Notes under the pieces: generated by a model
Told to the model about the DNA's origin: nothing
The model's database searches: none
The model's input: the letters and a program-made list of their open reading frames with translations, nothing else
Program-made: the position numbers and the translations under genes
NCBI GenBank assembly: GCA_017524385.1
Contig: JAFWSS010000119.1
Coordinates: 1-33,044, forward strand
From: Prevotella sp.
Lineage (GTDB): Bacteria; Bacteroidota; Bacteroidia; Bacteroidales; Bacteroidaceae
DNA length: 33,044 nucleotides
Reading direction: 5' to 3'
In this document: in pieces, positions 7,109-16,200 of the stretch
Position numbering within the stretch: position 1 is the first letter of the stretch
Layout of the letters: each line of letters begins with the position of its first letter

Positions 7109-9004
7109 ATGAAAGAACTGACATACGAGATACTTAACAAAATAGAGACCCCCTCCGACCTGCGCAAGTTAAAAGTTGAGCAGTTGCCCCAATTGTGCGA
7201 AGAGCTTCGTGATGACATCATCCACGAGTTGTCCGTCAATCCCGGCCACCTGGCTTCCAGTCTCGGCGTGGTGGAGTTGACCGTGGCGTTGCATTACGTC
7301 TACAACACGCCCGAGGACCGCATCGTATGGGATGTGGGGCACCAAGCCTACGGTCACAAAATCCTCACGGGGCGCAGGAAGACGTTCAACACCAACCGTA
7401 AGCTGCATGGCTTGCGTCCTTTTCCATCCCCTGCAGAAAGCGAATACGACACCTTCACCTGCGGCCATGCCTCCAACTCCATCTCTGCCGCCATCGGCAT
7501 GGCAGTAGCAGCGAAGGCATTGGGGAAGAAGCGCAAGGTTGTAGCCGTCATCGGCGACGGCGCCATGAGCGGCGGTCTGGCCTTCGAGGGTTTGAACAAC
7601 GTCTCCTCCACCCCCAACGACATTCTCATCATCCTGAATGACAACAATATGAGCATCGACCGCTCGGTGGGGGGCATGAAGCAGTACTTGTTGAATTTGA
7701 ACAAGACAGAGACGTACAACAACGTTCGCCACCGCATTGCCACATGGCTTCGTGGCAAAGGCATGCTCAGCGACCAACGCAAGCATGGCCTCATCCGTCT
7801 CACCAACGCCTTAAAATCTGCCATCAGCCATCAACAGAATGTGTTTGAAGGCATGAACATCCGCTATTTCAGCCCTATCGACGGGCACGATGTGATTGGA
7901 ATCGTCCGTGTGCTGCGTCAATTGAAGGATTTCGAGGGTCCGAAATTGCTCCATCTTCACACGGTGAAAGGCAAAGGTTACAAGCCAGCCGAGGAAAACG
8001 CCATCACTTGGCACGCCCCGGGGAAATTCGACGTGGACACCGGCGAGCGTATCGTGAGCGAATGCGAAGGGCAGCCCCTCAAGTTCCAGGAAATATTCGG
8101 TCACACCCTTTTGGAACTTGCGAAAAGCAACGACCGCATCGTGGGTGTGACCCCCGCCATGCCTTCCGGCTGCTCCCTCAACATCATGATGAAAGAGATG
8201 CCCAGCCGCTGTTTCGACGTGGGCATAGCCGAAGGCCACGCCGTCACCTTCTCCGCCGGTATGGCAAAAGATGGTTTGACACCATTCTGCAACATTTACA
8301 GTGCATTCGCGCAGCGCGCATACGACAACATCATCCATGACGCCGCCATCCTTGGGCTCCCCCTGGTCATCTGCCTCGACCGCGCCGGTTTGGTTGGCGA
8401 GGACGGCCCCACGCACCACGGCGCCTTCGACATCGCCTCGTTGCGCGTCATCCCCGGCGTCACCATCGCCTCCCCCATGGACGAGCGTGAGTTGCGCCAT
8501 CTGATGTACACGGCCCAACTACCCGGGAAGGGAGTTTTCGTCATCCGCTACCCCCGTGGCCGCGGCGTATGTCCCGACTGGCAGTGCCCTATGGAGGAAG
8601 TGCCCGTTGGCACGGGCCGCCGGCTTCGTGAAGGCACCGACGTGGCTGTGCTGAGCTTCGGCCCCATCGGCAACAACGTCACCCAAGCCATCAAGTCTCT
8701 CGAAGAAGAGGGGTCTTCCCTCTCCATAGCCCATTACGACATGCGTTTTGCCAAGCCCCTCGACCACACTTTGCTGGAAGAGGTGAGCACTCGTTTCGAC
8801 CGCATCGTCACCATCGAGGACGGCTGCATTGCCGGTGGTTTCGGCAGCGCTGTGGCGGAATGGTTCTCCGACCATGGCAAGCAAGTGTCCCTCCACCGCC
8901 TAGGCCTTCCCGACCAGTTTGTGGAGCACGGCACGGTGGACGAGCTCCAGCAGTTGGTAGGCATCGACGCAGAATCCATCAAGAAAACCATCCTCAGCCT
9001 ATGA
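7109..9004 (+). CDS. dxs: 1-deoxy-D-xylulose-5-phosphate synthase
   Basis: This 631-residue thiamine-diphosphate enzyme condenses pyruvate and glyceraldehyde 3-phosphate in the first step of the MEP isoprenoid pathway. Visible motifs are [16 protein letters not shown] (His47), the ThDP/Mg binding pair GDGAMSGG (149-156) and NDNNMSI (177-183), and in the pyrimidine domain [15 protein letters not shown], followed by a C-terminal transketolase domain ([14 protein letters not shown]). The length is normal. A GTG seven codons upstream is in frame, but the ATG giving [12 protein letters not shown] fits family N termini better. The stop overlaps the start of trkA by 4 bp (ATGA), indicating translational coupling. 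Confidence 0.95.
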   Translation: MKELTYEILNKIETPSDLRKLKVEQLPQLCEELRDDIIHELSVNPGHLASSLGVVELTVALHYVYNTPEDRIVWDVGHQAYGHKILTGRRKTFNTNRKLHGLRPFPSPAESEYDTFTCGHASNSISAAIGMAVAAKALGKKRKVVAVIGDGAMSGGLAFEGLNNVSSTPNDILIILNDNNMSIDRSVGGMKQYLLNLNKTETYNNVRHRIATWLRGKGMLSDQRKHGLIRLTNALKSAISHQQNVFEGMNIRYFSPIDGHDVIGIVRVLRQLKDFEGPKLLHLHTVKGKGYKPAEENAITWHAPGKFDVDTGERIVSECEGQPLKFQEIFGHTLLELAKSNDRIVGVTPAMPSGCSLNIMMKEMPSRCFDVGIAEGHAVTFSAGMAKDGLTPFCNIYSAFAQRAYDNIIHDAAILGLPLVICLDRAGLVGEDGPTHHGAFDIASLRVIPGVTIASPMDERELRHLMYTAQLPGKGVFVIRYPRGRGVCPDWQCPMEEVPVGTGRRLREGTDVAVLSFGPIGNNVTQAIKSLEEEGSSLSIAHYDMRFAKPLDHTLLEEVSTRFDRIVTIEDGCIAGGFGSAVAEWFSDHGKQVSLHRLGLPDQFVEHGTVDELQQLVGIDAESIKKTILSL

Positions 9005-10347
9005 GAATCATCATTGCCGGAGCCTCAGCCATCGGCTCCCACCTCGCCCGCATGTTGTCTCGCAGCAACCACGACATCGTGTTGACGGATGAGAACGAAG
9101 ACAAGCTTGACGCCATCAGCAGCGAATACGACCTGATGACACTTGTCGGCTCCCCCACGGAAGTGAAGACCCTCCAAAGCGCCGATGCCGACCTCGCAGA
9201 CATCTTCATCGCCGTCACCCCTGATGAGAACGCCAACATCACGAGTTGCGTGATGGCCCATGTGATGGGTGCGAAGAAAACCGTCGCCCAGGTGAGCAAT
9301 TACGAGTGGGTGAACCCCGAAAACTCGACCCTCATCCGCCATATGGGCATCAACAACATCATCCACCCGGAGAAACTCGCCGCCGACACCATTGTGAAAA
9401 GCCTGAAACTCAGTTGGGTGAGGCAGAGATGGGACGTTCACGGAGGGTCGTTGGTGATGTTAGGCATCAAGTTGAGGGAAACTTGTGAGATACTCAACCA
9501 GCCCCTTCGCCTTCTTTGCGGTCCTCAAGACCCTTATCACGTCGTGGCCATCAAGCGAGGCAACGAAACTATCATCCCCGGTGGCAACGACGAGCTGCGT
9601 CTTTTCGACATCGTCTATTTCATGACCACCACCCAATACATCGCCTACATCCGCAAGATTGTGGGCAAGGAGCATTACGCCGACGTGAAGAACCTCATCA
9701 TCATGGGCGGCGGCAAGACAGCCATACGAGCAGCAAAGCAAATGCCCCCCTTCATCAACACGAAGATCATTGAGAAAGACAGCAAGCAGTGTGAGAGGCT
9801 CAACGAGGAACTTGACAACACGAAGGTGATGGTGATACAAGGCGACGGCCGGGACCTCAATCTCCTGAAGGAAGAGAACATCAAGAACACGCAAGGTTTT
9901 GTTGCCCTCACCGGCAACGACGAGATCAACATCCTTGCCTGCCTGTCAGCGAAGAAACTAGGTGTTCGCAAGACCATCGCCATGATCAACAACTCCAATT
10001 ACCTGAGCATGGCCGAGAGCCTTGACATCGGCACCGTCATCAACAAGAAGGTACTTTCAGCCAGCAACATCTACCAGATGATGCTGACTGCCGATGTCCA
10101 GAACATCGGTTTCCTTCCATCCGTGAACGCCGACGTTGCAGAGTTCACCGCCCAGGAAGGTTCCAAAGTGACGCGGAAGAAGGTGTATGAACTAGGCCTT
10201 CCCCGCGGTTGCACCATTGGCGGTTTGGTTCGCGGGAAGGAAGGCATGCTCGTTTCCGGTGGCACCCAGATAGAAGCAGGCGACCAAGTAGTGGTCATCT
10301 GCTATGACCTCGACCTCAAGAAATTGGAAAAGTTTTTCACGAAGTGA
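9001..10347 (+). CDS. trkA: Trk-type K+ uptake regulatory subunit TrkA
   Basis: This 448-residue cytoplasmic protein is built of two RCK units, each with a Rossmann NAD-binding half ([19 protein letters not shown] at the N terminus; [17 protein letters not shown] near residue 230) and a TrkA-C half. It gates the TrkH membrane subunit in response to nucleotide. The first nucleotide loop reads GASAIG instead of the common GAGEVG. The ATG at 9001 overlaps the dxs stop by 4 bp; an upstream extension in the same frame lies inside dxs and was rejected. The next gene begins inside its stop codon, so trkA and trkH are clearly coupled. Confidence 0.93.
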   Translation: MRIIIAGASAIGSHLARMLSRSNHDIVLTDENEDKLDAISSEYDLMTLVGSPTEVKTLQSADADLADIFIAVTPDENANITSCVMAHVMGAKKTVAQVSNYEWVNPENSTLIRHMGINNIIHPEKLAADTIVKSLKLSWVRQRWDVHGGSLVMLGIKLRETCEILNQPLRLLCGPQDPYHVVAIKRGNETIIPGGNDELRLFDIVYFMTTTQYIAYIRKIVGKEHYADVKNLIIMGGGKTAIRAAKQMPPFINTKIIEKDSKQCERLNEELDNTKVMVIQGDGRDLNLLKEENIKNTQGFVALTGNDEINILACLSAKKLGVRKTIAMINNSNYLSMAESLDIGTVINKKVLSASNIYQMMLTADVQNIGFLPSVNADVAEFTAQEGSKVTRKKVYELGLPRGCTIGGLVRGKEGMLVSGGTQIEAGDQVVVICYDLDLKKLEKFFTK

Positions 10348-11888
10348 TGCTGAACAACAAACTCATAGCCAAGGTACTCGGTTCGCTCCTTATTTTGGAG
10401 GCAGCGTTCATGCTTCTATGCATTTTGACCGCCTTGTACTACCGGAACAGCGACTTTTGGCCATTCTCCATTTCCTTCCTCATCACCTCAATCACCGGCA
10501 TGGGCATGGTAAGAATAGGCAGAGACGCCCCCACCGTGATGACTCGCCGCGACTCCTACACCATAGTCACTCTGACGTGGGTCACCTTCAGCATCTTCGG
10601 TTCGCTTCCCTACCTGTTCGGTGGTTTCTTCGGCAGTGCCCCGATATGGGACATCCAAAGTCATCTGTCCATCACCACCGACGCTTTTTTCGAGACGATG
10701 TCGGGTTTCACGACCACCGGAGCATCCATGCTCAACGACGTAGAAGCCCAACTCGACACCCATAATGCGATGCTTGTGTGGCGCTCCCTATCCCAATGGA
10801 TAGGCGGTTTGGGAATCGTGTTCTTCACCATCGCCATTCTTCCCTCGATGGTAGGCAACTCGATGAAAGTGTTCTCTGCCGAGGCAACAGGCCCCATCCG
10901 CTCCAAGATGCATCCCCGTCTGAGTGCCACCGCGATGCGCATCTGGTGGGTGTATATCATCCTCACGGTCGGTTGCGGCATCTGCTATGCCTTGGCAGGC
11001 ATGGACGGTTTCAGTGCAATCAACTACGCCATGACCACGACTGCCACCGGCGGTTTTTCAATCCATAACGACAGCATCGGCCATTTCCACTCCGCGTCGA
11101 TAGAGTACATCGCCATCATCTTCCAGTTTCTCTCCGGCATCAATTTCTCCATGCTCTTCATGGTGATAGCCAAGCGCAAATTGTCGAGTTGGAAGGATTT
11201 CATGCGCAGCGAGAAGAGCAAATGGAGCGAGTTTTTCAGCAACGAGGAGACTCGATTCTACATCTTGGTGGTTTTTGCATGCACCATCGTCATCACCCTC
11301 ATCCTGATGTTAAGCAATGGCTACCAGATGGAGTTAGCCATCAGGAAGTCACTATTCCAAGTAGTGTCGATGATGACCACGACAGGCATTTTCTGCGACC
11401 ATGTAGGCATGTGGCCTCACATCACATGGATGATTCTTGCCATCCTCATGTTCATCGGTGCCTGTTCCGGCTCCACCACCGGCGGTTTCAAGAGTTCACG
11501 AGCGTTGATGATCATCAAGGTGATCCGCAACGAGTTCGTCCGCATGATGCATCCCCGTGCCGTGCTCCCTGTGAAGTTGAATGGCAAAGCCATCCACTCC
11601 CAGATGGTGAACAGCCTTTTGGCATTCTTCGCCATCTACATCCTGACAAGCCTGGGCACCATAGCGCTGATGATGGCAATAGACATCGACATCACCAATT
11701 CCGCCGTCATCTCGCTCAGTTGCATGAGCAATGTGGGGTTGCCTCTCAACGAACTAGGCCCCGACATGACTTGGAGCGCCCTTCCCATATGGACAAAATG
11801 GGTGTGCACCGTGCTCATGCTCCTTGGACGTTTGGAAATCTTCAACGTACTTATCATCTTCACCACCCTTTACTGGAAGGACAACTGA
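10347..11888 (+). CDS. trkH: Trk-type K+ transporter membrane subunit TrkH
   Basis: This 513-residue integral inner-membrane protein has the four-fold pore repeat of the Trk/Ktr/HKT superfamily. Four filter-like loops are visible: MSGFTTTGAS, MTTTATGGFS, MMTTTGIFCD and SCMSNVGLP. SGSTTGGFKSSR is the glycine/serine segment typical of TrkH. It imports K+ under control of TrkA. The start is the ATG at 10347 that overlaps the trkA stop as TGATG; a GTG one codon upstream is the alternative. A degenerate GCTGAAAG-rich repeat follows directly after the stop. Confidence 0.93.
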   Translation: MLNNKLIAKVLGSLLILEAAFMLLCILTALYYRNSDFWPFSISFLITSITGMGMVRIGRDAPTVMTRRDSYTIVTLTWVTFSIFGSLPYLFGGFFGSAPIWDIQSHLSITTDAFFETMSGFTTTGASMLNDVEAQLDTHNAMLVWRSLSQWIGGLGIVFFTIAILPSMVGNSMKVFSAEATGPIRSKMHPRLSATAMRIWWVYIILTVGCGICYALAGMDGFSAINYAMTTTATGGFSIHNDSIGHFHSASIEYIAIIFQFLSGINFSMLFMVIAKRKLSSWKDFMRSEKSKWSEFFSNEETRFYILVVFACTIVITLILMLSNGYQMELAIRKSLFQVVSMMTTTGIFCDHVGMWPHITWMILAILMFIGACSGSTTGGFKSSRALMIIKVIRNEFVRMMHPRAVLPVKLNGKAIHSQMVNSLLAFFAIYILTSLGTIALMMAIDIDITNSAVISLSCMSNVGLPLNELGPDMTWSALPIWTKWVCTVLMLLGRLEIFNVLIIFTTLYWKDN

Positions 11889-11889
11889 C

Positions 11890-12005
11890 ACAGAAAACGC
11901 TGAAAGGGAGGAAAAAGGAAACAGAAAATGAAGAAAAGGAGGAACACAGAAAATGCTGAAAGGGCTGAAAAGGAAAGCTGAAAAGCCCAAAATGCTAGAA
12001 AACAG
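11890..12005 (+). repeat. Degenerate GCTGAAAGG-type repeat between trkH and manA
   Basis: The 126-bp spacer is purine-rich low-complexity DNA built from variants of GCTGAAAGG, GAGGAAAAAGG and ACAGAAAATG. GCTGAAAG-like units occur at least four times and carry TGA triplets. No promoter consensus was found, so manA may be read from the dxs operon. Confidence 0.55.
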
Positions 12006-12014
12006 ACATCAACC

Positions 12015-12971
12015 ATGTTGAAATTCAAACCAATACTGAAGTCCACCATCTGGGGTGGAGACAAGATTGTAAAATTCAAAAAAATGAATTCCCAGCAACC
12101 CCGTGTGGGGGAGAGTTGGGAGATTTCCTGCATTCCCGGCTTCGAGAGCATCGTAAGCGAAGGTGAACATACAGGTAAAACTCTCAGCGAGGTGGTGGCA
12201 GAGATGGGTTCCCGCCTACTAGGAGCCGCCAACCACCTGCGCTTCGGCAACGAGTTCCCTCTTTTGGTGAAGTTCATCGACGCCAGCGACGACCTCTCCA
12301 TCCAGGTTCATCCCGATGAAGAAACCGCCCTCCGCCAAGGCAAGGGTCACGGCAAGACCGAGATGTGGTATGCGCTGCCCTCCTCCCCCGGTGCCCATCT
12401 CTACAACGGCCTTCGCCAAGCCATCACCCCCGAACGCTGCAAGTCGATGGCGTCGGATGGCACCATTTGCGAAGCCCTTGCGCATTATGATGTGAGCGAA
12501 GGCGATGTCTTCTTCATCCCTGCCGGCACCATCCATTCCATCGGCAAGGGATGCTTCGTTGTCGAAATCCAGCAGACCAGCGACATCACCTACCGTCTCT
12601 ACGACTTCATGCGTCGCGACAAGGAAGGAAATTTGCGTGAGCTTCATCTCCAAGAGGCAGGAGAAAGCATCCATTACCATTCGATCACAGACAATCACAT
12701 CCCATACACCCAAAAGAAAAACGAAGGCGTGGAATTGGTGAGATGCCCCTGGTTCACCACGTCTGTCTACGACCTTGACGAGCCCATGGTGATAGACTAC
12801 AGCGACCTCGACAGTTTCGTCATCCTCATCGGAGTGAAAGGCAGCTGCGTTGTTGTCGACAACGAAGGACACCGCATGTCGTTGTGCGCCGGTGAAACCA
12901 TCCTTCTTCCGGCATGCACCAACGAAATCAAAGTGGAAGGCGAGGTGAGATTTTTGGAAACTTATGTGTAA
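12015..12971 (+). CDS. manA: Mannose-6-phosphate isomerase, class I
   Basis: This 318-residue zinc-dependent cupin enzyme interconverts mannose 6-phosphate and fructose 6-phosphate, linking glycolysis to GDP-mannose and fucose synthesis. The zinc ligands are visible as QVHPDE (Gln97, His99), Glu116 in GKTEMWYAL and His174 in FFIPAGTIHSIG. The size matches the short Bacteroidota/Firmicutes type rather than the roughly 390-residue E. coli type. The gene lies 126 bp behind trkH on the same strand without a recognisable promoter of its own. No terminator hairpin was found after it. Confidence 0.92.
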   Translation: MLKFKPILKSTIWGGDKIVKFKKMNSQQPRVGESWEISCIPGFESIVSEGEHTGKTLSEVVAEMGSRLLGAANHLRFGNEFPLLVKFIDASDDLSIQVHPDEETALRQGKGHGKTEMWYALPSSPGAHLYNGLRQAITPERCKSMASDGTICEALAHYDVSEGDVFFIPAGTIHSIGKGCFVVEIQQTSDITYRLYDFMRRDKEGNLRELHLQEAGESIHYHSITDNHIPYTQKKNEGVELVRCPWFTTSVYDLDEPMVIDYSDLDSFVILIGVKGSCVVVDNEGHRMSLCAGETILLPACTNEIKVEGEVRFLETYV

Positions 12972-12995
12972 TTCTTACTTTTTTTAGGCTTTTTG

Positions 12996-13026
12996 TTGCA
13001 AAATACAAATTTTCATACTATTTTTG
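12996..13026 (+). promoter_or_regulatory. Promoter for the large secreted protein
   Basis: The -7 box TATTTTTG is at 13019-13026 with TTG at 12996-12998 as the -33 element (20-bp spacing). It implies a leader of about 235 nt before the ATG at 13268. Confidence 0.55.
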
Positions 13027-13054
13027 CGGTATTATTGCGAAACCCCGAATCGCA

Positions 13055-13156
13055 ATGCCACAAATCAGAAACCCAATGAACAAACTGCTATTTCTCTTGC
13101 CTCACCTTCCGTCGTCCATATGCATACGGACGACAGCACCACATCTCAACACCTAA
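13055..13156 (+). CDS. Possible 33-residue leader ORF
   Basis: An ATG-started frame in the long leader encodes MPQIRNPMNKLLFLLPHLPS and 13 further residues. It has a short hydrophobic core (LLFLLP). It could be a leader peptide or chance; no convincing ribosome-binding site was seen. A hairpin (GTCGTCC/GGACGAC, 13111-13134) lies inside it. Confidence 0.2.
   Translation: MPQIRNPMNKLLFLLPHLPSSICIRTTAPHLNT
13111..13134 (+). promoter_or_regulatory. Leader hairpin
   Basis: GTCGTCC and GGACGAC form a 7-bp perfect stem around a 10-nt loop containing the palindrome ATGCAT. It lies in the leader of the 1634-residue secreted protein. The rest of the 12972-13267 spacer holds a short CACCT/AGGTG hairpin and no other recognised signal. 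Confidence 0.35.
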
Positions 13157-13267
13157 TTATTATTAAGGTGTAACCTTTGGTGAGAAAGACACAACACACA
13201 AGAGACGCCACCTCGTCGAACGTATCTACAACAAATACCTTAATCAACCAACCTAATTATTCACTTT

Positions 13268-16200
13268 ATGAAAAAAACTACATGGCTCATCCTTGGGTTC
13301 CTACTCTCCGTCATTGGAGTGCAGGCCCAAGAGTTCACAGTGACCTATGCCGTTCAGGAAGGAGACACCCATCCCTCCGGAGACGTCGTATCCGTGGCCT
13401 CCAACGGCACGGAAGTGGCGACGCTCACCTTTGGTGAGGCAGACGGCACAGAAGCATTCCAAGCAGGAGCTGCCGACAGTCATATCGACGGCTTCGTGGC
13501 CTACACTCCTGGAAATGGCGTCAACGGCAACAAGCCCGGCGGCACCTTCTACACCATCAAACCGGCATACGACGGCAATGTGACAATAGGTGTCGTGCTC
13601 AACGCTGGCAAGAATTTCTTCATCGAAGAGGACGGAACTCCTCTTGATGCCTTCAACGGCATCAGCGTGGATGAGAAATACTACGGCACCTACAGCTTCG
13701 ATGTCAAGGGAGGCAGCAGTTACAAGTTCTACTGCGCCGGTTCGAAACTCGGTTTCTACGGTTTCATCTACACCGGTGTGATGGGCGGTTCACAACCCGA
13801 CCCCATCTACATCGAGACCGACCTGACCGACCAGTTCGGCTCCCTCACCGAGTACACCAACTGGGTGGGTGCCAGCGGCTATGCCACATGGGCGGCACCC
13901 CAGGTGACCACCAACGCAGGCAAGACCGCCTACATGTGCGAGAGGTATGACACCAACTGCGAAACCATCGGCGACGTGTTCTACCAGAACCTCACCGGCC
14001 TGACTCCAGGCACCTACAAGATCGAGCTTTATGGTTCGGCAGCCTTCACGTTCGGTCGCGGCTTCACTTCCGAAGCCTTTGCCGAGGACGACACACCCGA
14101 AGGCCCGCTGACCGAGAACACCGGCATCAAGCTCTATGCGCAGACCAGCGAAGGCACCGTGGCCCAGGAGATAGCCGCCTACAAGGCGATCCAGTTCTCC
14201 GAAGTGTCCACCGCCACCCTCGACGGAGTGACAGTGGGCGAGGACGGCACCATGAAACTGGGTATGGACAAGTCGACGAAGTACACCAACTGGCACATCG
14301 TGCAGTTGAAAGGCGTCACCGCAAAGGTGAATGCCTCCGAGCTCTACGCCTCCTACATCGCACAGGCACAAGCCCTCGTCGGCGAGCCGATGAACGGCAC
14401 GGTGCTTGCACAACTGCAAGGTGCGATGGTTGACGACAGCGGTTTCACCACCGCCGAGGAATACGAGGCAGCCATCGCCAATCTCTCCTCCGCCATCCAA
14501 AACGCCAACGCGTCCATCGCCGTCTACAAGGAAGTGAAAGCCGCCCTTGACGAATACGCCGCGAAGGCCGACAACCTCGACGCTTCTGGCAAGGCCGCCT
14601 ATGACGTATCATCCATCCAGAAGTCCTATGACGACCGCACGCTTGACAGCAACCTCGTCGTTGCCGATATCAAGGCAGCCTACATCTCCGCCGTGAAAGC
14701 CCAGACCACTCCGGGCTCCGACTTCACCGACGTCGGCGGCAAGTTGCAAAGCGACTGGATTGGCGCCACCGGCATCTACCAAGGCGCATATCCCGAGCGC
14801 TTCGGCGAGGAGATGCCCGCCGACACCATCATGCACCAGACCATCAGCGGCCTGAAGGCAGGCACCTACAAGGTGGAACTCTACGCCGTTGCCAGCCAGG
14901 CATGGAACAGCGCCGCCGTGGGCAACGACATCACCGTGGCCTACGCCAACGACGGCATCTACCCGCTTGAAGTCATCGCCCAAGTGGCTTGCGACCCCAC
15001 GGCATCCGTTGCCACAATGGAAGCCAACGTGGGCAGCGACGGCCTTCTCGACATGGGCATGCGCAACCTCACCAATGGCGGCAACTGGTTTGTCATCCAG
15101 CTGAAGTCCATCACCCTCGAGAGCCTGAAGGCTGAGGTGGGAGCACCCCTCGTGCTTGACATCGAGAGCGGAAAGGACATCACCGCCGAAGTGACGGCAG
15201 CTCTTGAAAGCAACCCGAACCCAGAGAGCATCGAAATCGGGCTCGCCCCCGATGGCCAATACACTGTCAGTGGAACCATCGAGACGGCAGCACCGCTCTA
15301 CATCCGTGGCGACGCGGCAAAATTAGCCACCATCGATGCCTCAGCACTCACCGCACCAATGATAGCCGTCAGGCAGACGTTGTATGAGAGTTCGCTCGAC
15401 CCAGCCAACAACTTCTACAACATCGCCACCATCGACATCAGGAACATCAAGGTGAAAGGCCTCACTCAACAACTCGTCTATGGCAGCAAGATGCGTGCAT
15501 TCATCCCCAACTTGTCTGTTGAGAACACCATCATCGAGGTAGCAGGTGGAAGCAAGACCGTCTTCGACTTCAACGGTGGCGGTGTGGTGGAAACCTTGTC
15601 CATCAGCCAATCTACCATCTACGGCAACCCGCAACACACCGGGCAGCTTTACAGCTCTCAAAGCGGGAATAAAGCCACCGAGGTGGCAGAAGACAAGGTG
15701 CAAACCATCTCCATCATGAACTCCACGCTCTACAACCTCGCCTACGGCAAGAACGTGATGACCCACAGGCAATCCAACCAGAAATGGCTCACTTATGAGT
15801 TGAAGTACAGCGTCATCCTCGACTGCGGCAAGGAAGGACAATTCGTCAAGGGTCTCAACGGCGGCCAAGGCGGCTCCAACCCCGTTTGGAGAATCCAGGA
15901 CAACGCATTCCAGCGCATTGTTGACGGCGTCATCACCGACATCAGCGCCAGCGAGGAAACCGGAGACGAGGAAGAGCCAGTCAACTTCAACGTAGAAGGC
16001 GCCCTTGTCTTCACTGGCGACTTTGCTTCCGGTGACTTCACCCTTGGCGAATGCGCACAAAAGGAAATGCACATCGGCGACCCACGCTGGTTTGTAGAGG
16101 AAGGTGGCAACATCGTGCTGACGCTGGAGAGCGGCAAGGATATCTCCGCCGAACTGGCAGCAGCCCTTGAGACCACCCCGTCCCCCGAGAGCATCACCAT

